DNA of 46,691 bases from Verrucomicrobiota bacterium (GTDB lineage Bacteria; Verrucomicrobiota; Verrucomicrobiia; Limisphaerales; UBA1319), in NCBI GenBank assembly GCA_022711435.1, contig JAKLFB010000044.1:1-46691 (forward strand), written 5' to 3'. The notes below the pieces were generated by a model. That model saw only the letters and a program-made list of their open reading frames with translations, made no database searches and was not told where the DNA came from. Positions 41,110 to 46,691 of the stretch are shown in pieces; positions within the stretch are counted from its first letter, which is position 1, and every line of letters begins with the position of its first letter. A program made the translations under genes and the position numbers.

Positions 41110-41613
41110 TCACAGGCAGAACCACGGCAGCGCCATGATCTTGTCGTGCAGCCGCAGAGGATGGCGGCAACGGCACACGATGAATCCCTGCTTGGCCTGC
41201 CTGGCATGTTCATCCAGAAAGCCCATCAAATGCCGCGCATCGTGCATCGTCGGCTTCTCCGTCCACTTCACCTCCACCGGCGTAAGGCTGCTTTGCCGCT
41301 CGATGATGAAGTCCACCTCCGCGCCGCCCTTGGTGCGGAAATAGTGCAGCCGTCCGGCGCCGAGATATTTCAGCCGCTTCCACAGCTCGATCCCTACCCA
41401 TTGCTCGAACACCGGGCCGGGATTGCCCAGCACGGCCGCCATTTCCAGCGGCGCCTCCGCCGCTGCGTGCCGCACCCCCAGGTCGAAGAAGAAGAAGCGG
41501 TCAGTGGACAACAGGTTCTTGCGCTGGCTCCGCGAAAACGCCGGGAGCCGGAACGCGATAAACATATATGGCACTTTATATTCAGAAGGCGTTTCCAAAG
41601 TCAAGTATGTCAA
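41110..41613 (-). pseudogene. C-terminal fragment of AAA ATPase/DUF4143 protein
   Basis: The sequence LPAFSRSQRKNLLSTDRFFF, then FDLGVRHAA, VFEQWVGIELWKRLKYLG, FRTKGGAEVDFIIERQ and LTPVEVKWTEKPT is the DUF4143 (PD-(D/E)XK-like) half of the common ~390-aa AAA+ ATPases. The whole ATPase half (Walker A/B) is missing, and the upstream DNA belongs to an unrelated fragment on the other strand. It is a remnant, unlikely to be functional. Confidence 0.8.
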
Positions 41614-42101
41614 TACTGTTTTGCGTGGTCATCCATCGCGATGCCAATCGCGTGCTCGATCTGCAGCGGGGCATTCCGACGATGACCGACCAGGTGCTGC
41701 CCGGCGTGGAGCTGGACCTCGTTTCCTACAGCGCCTACGACGGCATGAAGGACGGAGTGACCTTGTTCCGGGCCATCGAGACCATCCGCCGTTACGCGCG
41801 CACCGGGAAGCTGTTCGGTCCGGGCGCGGTGTATGTCGGCGAGATTGGGATCCCCGAGAGCGAGCAGCCCGATCGGGTGGCCGAGCGATGGGACGATTGG
41901 CTCGGGGCCGCGTTCGCGGCCAATGTCCATTACATTGCCCAGTGGCAGCTTTATTGCAACGAACTCAATCCGCGCCTCCAGCCGGCGCCGTCGGCGCCGA
42001 TCCGGAAGCCGGATCAAGCGCGCGGTTTCTGGCTGGTGCGTCCGGACGGTTCGCTCAGCGCGACCGGCCAGTATTTCGGCGGGCTCTGGCGTCGCGGCTG
42101 A
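41568..42101 (+). pseudogene. C-terminal fragment of a secreted glycoside-hydrolase-like protein
   Basis: From ~residue 20 the frame reads like the end of a TIM-barrel secreted enzyme: VLPGVELDLVSYSAYDGMKD, AVYVGEIGIPESEQ, AANVHYIAQWQLYCNELN and GFWLVRPDGSLSATGQYFGG. No signal peptide and no first half of the barrel are present, and the first ~20 residues look non-homologous. A truncated remnant, head to head with the DUF4143 fragment; their ends overlap at 41568-41613. Confidence 0.65.
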
Positions 42102-42705
42102 TGGCCACCCGGCGCGCCCCAACGCGATGCGCGTTTTCGTCCGGACCGCGGACGTCTCCCTGCGCCGCCCATTCTCGCGCGCTCTTTGGAGCGTAGCCGC
42201 CGGATTGATCCTGCGCTCATTTCGCCACAGATAGCGCCGAGGGCACGGGGAGGAGAAAGGGGATTGGGGCGGGTTGGATTCAGGCATTCATCCTCAGTGC
42301 TCTCAGTGGTGAAAAGACTGGGAAGCAGTTCATGGCTCTCGAAGAGGGTGCCCACGAATCACACCAATCACGCGAGGCAACTCTCTTTGCGTGGTTTTAA
42401 GTTTTTTGTGGCAATCAAAAGTTGGCTTTTCACCGACAGCCGCAAGACCTCGCAAAGAAGAATCCAGGCTCCGGATTTATGCCCGCGAAACACGCGAAAC
42501 GACGCGGAAATTCAGAATGCGAGGTAGGGCGCGCGCTCCGCCGCGCGCCGCGCCGTGAGCCTGCAGCCCTCGGAAAGGTAGGGACGCGACGCTGTCGCGT
42601 CTGCTTGTCGGCTTGAGAGCCCAGGCGCTTTTCGCGCCGCCCCGTTTCCCCTTGACAGCCCCACTCGTGCGGCCATGCTCGCGGCACACGAAAAAGCAAA
42701 TTCCT
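42102..42705. repeat. 604-bp intergenic region with composite repeats
   Basis: The module starting near 42225 (GGATTGGGGCGGGTTGGATT; GGTGAAAAGACTGGGAAGC; CACGAATCACACCAATCACG) is a close copy of 20275-20510. It is followed by a degenerate REP arm (GGTAGGGCGCGCGCTCCG, 42524) and palindrome GACGCGACGCTGTCGCGTC (~42583-42601). The last ~90 bp are the leader of the next gene. Confidence 0.8.
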
Positions 42706-44106
42706 ATGAGTCGCAAGGTGTTGTTCTGTTGCATCACGATCAGCCTGCTTGCCCTGGCGACGGCCGGCGCCCAAATCGGCCGGCGATTCCCATCCGAGAG
42801 GAAGATCGTGCCCGATCCCGTGACCGGCGTCCCATTGACGTTTCTGACAAGCACTCCGGGCGGAGATTCGAAGATCTATCAGACCCATCACCAATGGACC
42901 GCTGACGGCAAATGGGTGATCTTTCGCTCCAATCGCGCGCCGGGGCAGGCGATGGCCGTCCACGAGGAAACGGGCGAGATGGTCCAGGTGACCGAGTCGG
43001 GCTATTCGGGCATGCTCTGCCTTGCTGATCACTCGATGCATCTCTATTTCCTGCGCGGCCAGCGTTCGCCCGAGCCGGCCGACGCCGCCCAAGCCCGGGC
43101 CTCCGACAGCTCGCAAGGCCGCAGAGGTCGAGGAGGCAGTCGAGGGCCTTCACAAATCATCAGGGTCGACCTTGAAAAGCTGTTTGCCGACAGCAAAGCG
43201 GGCGAACTGAAAGGCGCCGACGAATATGAGCACGTGTGCGGCACGATTCCCGTCGAGATGGGCGCCGGCGGTGACATGGCCCTCGATCCGACCGGGGAGT
43301 TTGCCTACTTTCGCGTCGACAGAAGCGAAGCAGCCAGGCACCTGCCCGACGATGTCAAGGTGGCCGAGCCCTTCGGGCCCCGCGGCATGGGGGCCGGCCC
43401 GACGGGACTGGCCCGCATGAATCTCAAGACCGGTGAAGTGAAGTTCATCGTCGCGGTCCCGTTTCAGATCGGCCACGTCCAGACCAATCCGTGGATGCCC
43501 GGCGAAATCGTCTTCTGCTGGGAAACCGGCGGCAAAGCCCCCACACGCATGTGGACAGTCAAGTCCGACGGCACCGGTTTGCGTCCGGTCTACCCGGAAG
43601 CTCCTTACGAATGGATCACCCACGAGGCGGTCATTACCCGGGACGAGGTGGCCATGGCGATCTCATGCCATCGCCGCCCTGGCACAGGCATCGACAGAGC
43701 GGATGAGTGGGGCCCCTCGGGGACAGGCGAGCACCCGACGGGCGTCGGCATCGTCAACCTGCGCAGCCGTGAGATGCGGATCGCCGGTCAGGTTCCAATA
43801 GGCGATCCGGGCCGGTCCGTCTGGCACGTCCACGGTTCGCCGGACGGCCGCTGGGCTGTGGCCGACGATTTCCAATACCGTCTCTGGATTTGCGACCGCG
43901 CGTCCGGCGAAATGGCCCTGCTGGCCGACCTCGGCCACAAGACAGCGGCTCGCGACCACGTTCATCCGACGTTCAGCGCCGACAGCACCCGAATCGAGGT
44001 TCAGACCGCCATGCTGTCCGAGGAGGATCGCTCGCTGAACATCTGCATCGTCCCCGTGCCGAAGAGCTGGCTCGGTCGCACATACGGCAAGACACTGGCA
44101 CCCTGA
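42706..44106 (+). CDS. secreted oligogalacturonate-lyase-like beta-propeller protein (PL22-like, 466 aa)
   Basis: Start MSRKVLFCCITISLLALATA is a signal peptide (cleavage near AGA-Q, ~23). The body is a beta-propeller: KIVPDPVTGVPLTFLT, THHQWTADGKWVIFRSNR, FAYFRVD, WITHEAVITRDEV, VWHVHGSPDGRWAVADD and RDHVHPTFSADSTRIEV. The spaced histidines (HH, HE, HVH, HVHP) fit the metal/catalytic His set of oligogalacturonide lyases, which cleave unsaturated pectin oligomers. A low-complexity insert (GRRGRGGSRG, ~145) is unusual. It could also be a TolB-like propeller without lyase activity. Confidence 0.7.
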   Translation: MSRKVLFCCITISLLALATAGAQIGRRFPSERKIVPDPVTGVPLTFLTSTPGGDSKIYQTHHQWTADGKWVIFRSNRAPGQAMAVHEETGEMVQVTESGYSGMLCLADHSMHLYFLRGQRSPEPADAAQARASDSSQGRRGRGGSRGPSQIIRVDLEKLFADSKAGELKGADEYEHVCGTIPVEMGAGGDMALDPTGEFAYFRVDRSEAARHLPDDVKVAEPFGPRGMGAGPTGLARMNLKTGEVKFIVAVPFQIGHVQTNPWMPGEIVFCWETGGKAPTRMWTVKSDGTGLRPVYPEAPYEWITHEAVITRDEVAMAISCHRRPGTGIDRADEWGPSGTGEHPTGVGIVNLRSREMRIAGQVPIGDPGRSVWHVHGSPDGRWAVADDFQYRLWICDRASGEMALLADLGHKTAARDHVHPTFSADSTRIEVQTAMLSEEDRSLNICIVPVPKSWLGRTYGKTLAP

Positions 44107-44839
44107 TCGGGCGAGACTCCGGTCGTGCGGCTTCCATCCAACCAGAAGACATCACAGCAACAGGAGGCTTCCTCCGCCCGGCGCCGCCCCGCCCCTGCGG
44201 GCTGGGGGCCTTGGGCGCGCTGGCTGTGTTGCTCCTCGCTCACAGACCGCGCGGGTATGCTCGCTCGTCGCGCCTTGCCAGCCCGCCCAATCCCCTCCAG
44301 CAAAATCGGAATTCATTTTTTCACAGACCCTAAGTTCGTGGTTTCCAGATTCAAGTTTCATTCTCCCGCAGAGACGCAGAGACGCGGAGATTCATTTGTC
44401 CGCAGATGATCGTAGCCGCAGCTTTCAAGCTGCGGTTGTATCTCACCACAGAGGGCACCGAGAGGAGGAAGTGGATTGGGGCGGGTTGGATTCAGGCATT
44501 CATCCTCAGTGCTCTCGGTGATCTCAGTGGTGAAAAGACTGGGAAGCAGTTCAACCTTAGGCATCCAGCTGCAGACCCCGGATTTTTGCCCGCGGAATGA
44601 CGCGGAATGACGCGGAAATGTTGATGCCCTCCCCCCGCTCGTGCCTCGTGGGGCGAGGGGATCACGGCGGAAGCGCACGCGAAGGAGCGCCGACATTCCT
44701 GTCGGCTTGAGAGCTGGATGCCACTTCGTGCTCTTCCCGATCTTCGTGGTGAAGAAGGTTTCTCTCTTTGTGGTGAAAATCGTATTTCCTGGATCACCCG
44801 GCTTGCGGGCATCCTTGCGCCCGGATAGGATCATCAGCC
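44107..44839. repeat. 733-bp intergenic region with composite repeats
   Basis: GC-rich hairpin block with CAAAATCGGAATTCATTTTTT (44311 on), CGTAGCCGCAGCTTTCAAG... palindrome (44411-44434), long module shared with 20255-20390 and 42225-42330 (44438-44560), a duplicated GGAATGACGC (~44595-44615), and palindrome GCCGACATTCCTGTCGGC (~44689-44706). No gene seen. Confidence 0.8.
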
Positions 44840-44932
44840 ATGAAGCTCTCCAAAGTCCGCGACCAGATCGAGTCCCGGCTCATCCGGCTCGGCCAGCGGA
44901 TCGACGCGGAGACCGGAGAGGACACGCACTGA
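44840..44932 (+). CDS. 30-aa small ORF upstream of HNH gene
   Basis: Reads MKLSKVRDQIESRLIRLGQR then IDAETGEDTH, with AGGA about 10 nt upstream. It is helical and charged and lacks a recognised family; it could be the broken N-terminus of a longer gene or a leader. It ends 34 nt before the HNH start. Confidence 0.3.
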   Translation: MKLSKVRDQIESRLIRLGQRIDAETGEDTH

Positions 44933-44966
44933 TCACGCCGGGCAGCAGCGGCAATTGGAACATTGG

Positions 44967-45899
44967 ATGTCAGCGCGATGGGACAACTGGCTTGAGCGCC
45001 TTTACAATCTCCGGCGTGACAAGACCAGCGGGCACGAACGCCCCCACAAGCCGGTCCTGCTGTTGAGCATCATCGACCTCATCGACCGCGGCCGGCTCGC
45101 AAGAAACGAAGTCCTGCTTTCCGACGAGCTCATCGTCATTTTCCGCGGCTTGTTCAAGGCTGTCTGCCAGGCAAACGACCAGCCAAGCATCCAGAATCCG
45201 TTCTTCCATCTCAGCGGCGACAAATTTTGGGAATTGGTCCCCGTGGCCGGGGAGACGGTGATCTACAGGCCGGGGGCGACGGCCGGGGCGCCGAGCGTGG
45301 CCGAGCTGCGCCGCCGGGTGGCCTATGGCCGGTTCGATGATGGCCTTTGGGCTCTGCTGAGCGACCCGGTTACGCGCCATCAACTGCGCGAGGCCCTTAT
45401 CGCCCGCTATTTCCCGGAACGCCGCGAGCAAATCGCTGCGGTTCTCGGGGCCGGCGCCAGGCTGGCCCAGCCGGATGCGCTTCGAGAGGAATTGCCGCCC
45501 GGCCGGGATGCGGCGTTCCGATGGACGATTCTCGAGATCTACGATTTCACCTGCGCCGCTTGCGGGATTCGCCTGGTGCTCCACAGCGGTCTGTCCCTGG
45601 TCGAGGCAGCGCATATCATCCCATTCAGCGTGGCCTGGAATGACAGGCCGACCAACGGGCTGGCGCTCTGCCCGAACCATCACTGGGCGATGGATCGGCA
45701 CCTGATCGCGCCGTGTCCGGACGATCGACACCGTGGAGGCGTCTGGCGGGTTAACAGGCAGCTCGATGACCGACTCCATGGGCAGCGCGATTTGATACTG
45801 CTGTCTGGCAGGCCGGTGATACCCCCACACGACAAAGAGTTTTATCCCGCTGAGGAAGGCCTGCGATGGCGAGAGGAACACCTGACGACCGTCTATTGA
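44967..45899 (+). CDS. SBD-HNH type IV restriction-like endonuclease (310 aa)
   Basis: Start MSARWDNWLERL, with GGAA upstream; a TTG 12 nt earlier is less likely. Residues ~8-95 match the sulfur-binding domain seen in phosphorothioate-dependent restriction enzymes (NLRRDKTSGHERPHKPVLLL, ..SIIDLIDRGRL, FWELVP). The C-terminal half is an HNH nuclease: C196-x2-C199, AHIIPF with H216, then NGLALCPNHHWAMDRHLI with C235 and H238/H239. The family is predicted or known to cleave DNA carrying a phosphorothioate backbone. No dnd/ssp modification genes are in the window, consistent with a type IV enzyme acting on foreign DNA. Overlaps the HIT gene by 34 nt. Confidence 0.78.
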   Translation: MSARWDNWLERLYNLRRDKTSGHERPHKPVLLLSIIDLIDRGRLARNEVLLSDELIVIFRGLFKAVCQANDQPSIQNPFFHLSGDKFWELVPVAGETVIYRPGATAGAPSVAELRRRVAYGRFDDGLWALLSDPVTRHQLREALIARYFPERREQIAAVLGAGARLAQPDALREELPPGRDAAFRWTILEIYDFTCAACGIRLVLHSGLSLVEAAHIIPFSVAWNDRPTNGLALCPNHHWAMDRHLIAPCPDDRHRGGVWRVNRQLDDRLHGQRDLILLSGRPVIPPHDKEFYPAEEGLRWREEHLTTVY

Positions 45900-46324
45900 T
45901 TGACGCCATGTTGAAACATGAACCACAACATCTGGGCCCTGCCATCGAGCTTCCCGCCTTTGGCGCGATCGACCGGGATCGGCTTCTCGCCCAGGACGAC
46001 CTTTTCGCAGTGGTCCTGGACAAATACCCGGTGGCGCAAGGGCACGCGCTGATCATTCCTCGCCGGCCCGTCGAGCGGTTCTACGAGCTCACAGCGACCG
46101 AGGAGGCGCGCCTGATGGAGTGGGTGGATTGGGCGCAGGCGCACCTGCAGGCAACGATCTCGCCCCCGCCGGATGGCTTCAACCTGGGCGTCAACGATGG
46201 TCCCGCGGCCGGCCAGACCGTTCCGCAGTTCCATTTTCACGTGATCCCGCGCCACGCTGGCGACGTCACGGACCCCCGTGGGGGCATCCGCTGGGTCATC
46301 GCCGCCAAGGCGCGATACTGGTGA
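45866..46324 (+). CDS. HIT-family nucleotide hydrolase (152 aa)
   Basis: Histidine-triad motif in QTVPQFHFHVIPRHAGD (118-134; H123, H125), with the downstream PRGGIRWVI typical of one bacterial HIT subgroup. N-terminal LDKYPVAQGHALIIPRRPV is standard. HIT proteins hydrolyse dinucleoside polyphosphates or AMP adducts. Start MARGTPDD has AGGAAGG upstream and lies within the HNH gene (34-nt overlap); ATG 45908 is an alternative without a ribosome site. Coupling to the HNH gene suggests a shared defence context. Confidence 0.88.
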   Translation: MARGTPDDRLLIDAMLKHEPQHLGPAIELPAFGAIDRDRLLAQDDLFAVVLDKYPVAQGHALIIPRRPVERFYELTATEEARLMEWVDWAQAHLQATISPPPDGFNLGVNDGPAAGQTVPQFHFHVIPRHAGDVTDPRGGIRWVIAAKARYW

Positions 46325-46346
46325 TCGGGTTCGGGGAGCGCGCCCG

Positions 46347-46640
46347 CTACGCTTCGGAGATGCGGAGCTTGCCATCCTGATGCGAGATGTCGAAGGTTCC
46401 GAAGTGGCCAGTGTCCCGGAGTGCGGTAGCGGCGGCCCTGATCCTGGCTGGAAAACGAGTCCAGTCTTTGCTTTCCCAGTCCCCTTCAAACTCGCGCGCT
46501 TGGCGCTCCTCAATTTTAACGCGAATGAACCCACTGTAGCCTCCTCCGACACCAAGATCCGCATTGTGTTGGCGGCGGCGTAAACATGGGGTGAAAATGG
46601 CGGTTTGAAAATGCAGGTAGTGGGGAGGGGGGTACAACAA
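46347..46640 (-). CDS. small conserved-looking protein or C-terminal fragment
   Basis: The last ~65 residues look coding: GGGYSGFIRVKIEERQAREF, then WTRFPARIRAAATALRDTGH and FGTFDISHQDGKLRISE. The upstream ~30 residues (Pro/His/Arg-rich) do not, and the frame stays open to the right window edge. The true start is probably near 46540 or upstream of the window; no start with a ribosome site is clear. Function unknown; it converges on the HIT gene. Confidence 0.45.
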   Translation of the reverse strand: MLYPPPHYLHFQTAIFTPCLRRRQHNADLGVGGGYSGFIRVKIEERQAREFEGDWESKDWTRFPARIRAAATALRDTGHFGTFDISHQDGKLRISEA

Positions 46641-46691
46641 ACGGGCGGCAGGTTGCGAGTCTGCCGCCGAGCGGAGAGGTGAAGGAGATTT

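Noticed and set aside
20226..44710. CRISPR array
   Set aside because: The repeated units are palindromic, of unequal length, widely scattered and have no regular spacers or cas genes.
1..46691. tRNA or rRNA genes
   Set aside because: No cloverleaf-like sequence with CCA end or conserved rRNA segment was noticed in any gap; a dedicated tRNA search was not possible.

Overview
The window looks like a stretch of a Verrucomicrobiota chromosome (Limisphaerales/Opitutales-like; inferred, no marker gene is present). The reasons are large secreted beta-helix and Ig-repeat proteins whose C-terminal domain is typical of that phylum, a DUF4410-type lipoprotein, PL22-like and (alpha/alpha)6-like secreted carbohydrate-active proteins, and dense families of palindromic intergenic repeats.

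Layout. (1) 1-3443: 3' part of a large secreted repeat protein on the + strand, with a perfect 127-bp internal repeat. (2) 3564-19379: fifteen co-directional minus-strand genes. In transcription order these are a PQQ-propeller/M48 protease/multi-TM giant and a winged-helix-like protein, a 435-bp gap, and then a tightly packed 13-gene operon: 65-aa protein, 58-aa membrane protein, multi-zinc treble-clef/RING-like protein, HerA/FtsK-like ATPase, PD-(D/E)XK-like protein, phage-type N6-adenine methyltransferase, 75-aa membrane protein, small HTH-like protein, membrane-anchored JAB-E2 fusion, 76-aa protein, ThiF/E1, a protein of about 835 aa built of five beta-sandwich repeats, and a second small HTH-like protein. 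Many of these genes overlap by 4 nt (ATGA/GTGA). (3) 19363-46691: ordinary-looking chromosome rich in repeats, with a DUF4410 lipoprotein, a 1240-aa secreted Ig/discoidin-like repeat protein, the recC-recB-recD operon, a candidate toxin/immunity pair, a secreted six-hairpin-type protein, tex, two head-to-head gene remnants, an oligogalacturonate-lyase-like protein, an SBD-HNH restriction-like endonuclease overlapping a HIT hydrolase, and a small conserved-looking tail.

The most interesting region is the minus-strand operon. It carries E1, E2, JAMM isopeptidase and a RING-like candidate E3, that is, a near-complete ubiquitin-like conjugation pathway. The JAMM peptidase and E2 are fused in one polypeptide tethered to the membrane by an N-terminal helix. 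The pathway is combined with a DNA-translocase-like ATPase, a nuclease-like protein, a DNA adenine methyltransferase, two more small membrane proteins and a long beta-sandwich protein. This differs in architecture from the Bil, CBASS Cap2/Cap3 and PRTRC arrangements I know. A defence or mobile-element function is inference; no integrase, tRNA or attachment site is visible. The ubiquitin-like modifier is not obvious: two small proteins (76 aa and 65 aa) are candidates, and neither ends in Gly-Gly.

The intergenic repeat families occur only to the right of about 20.2 kb and are absent from the 3.4-19.4 kb block. The first gene to the right of the block (DUF4410) has a chimeric-looking N-terminus that overlaps the block's first gene. 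Together these suggest that 19.37 kb is a junction of an acquired segment.
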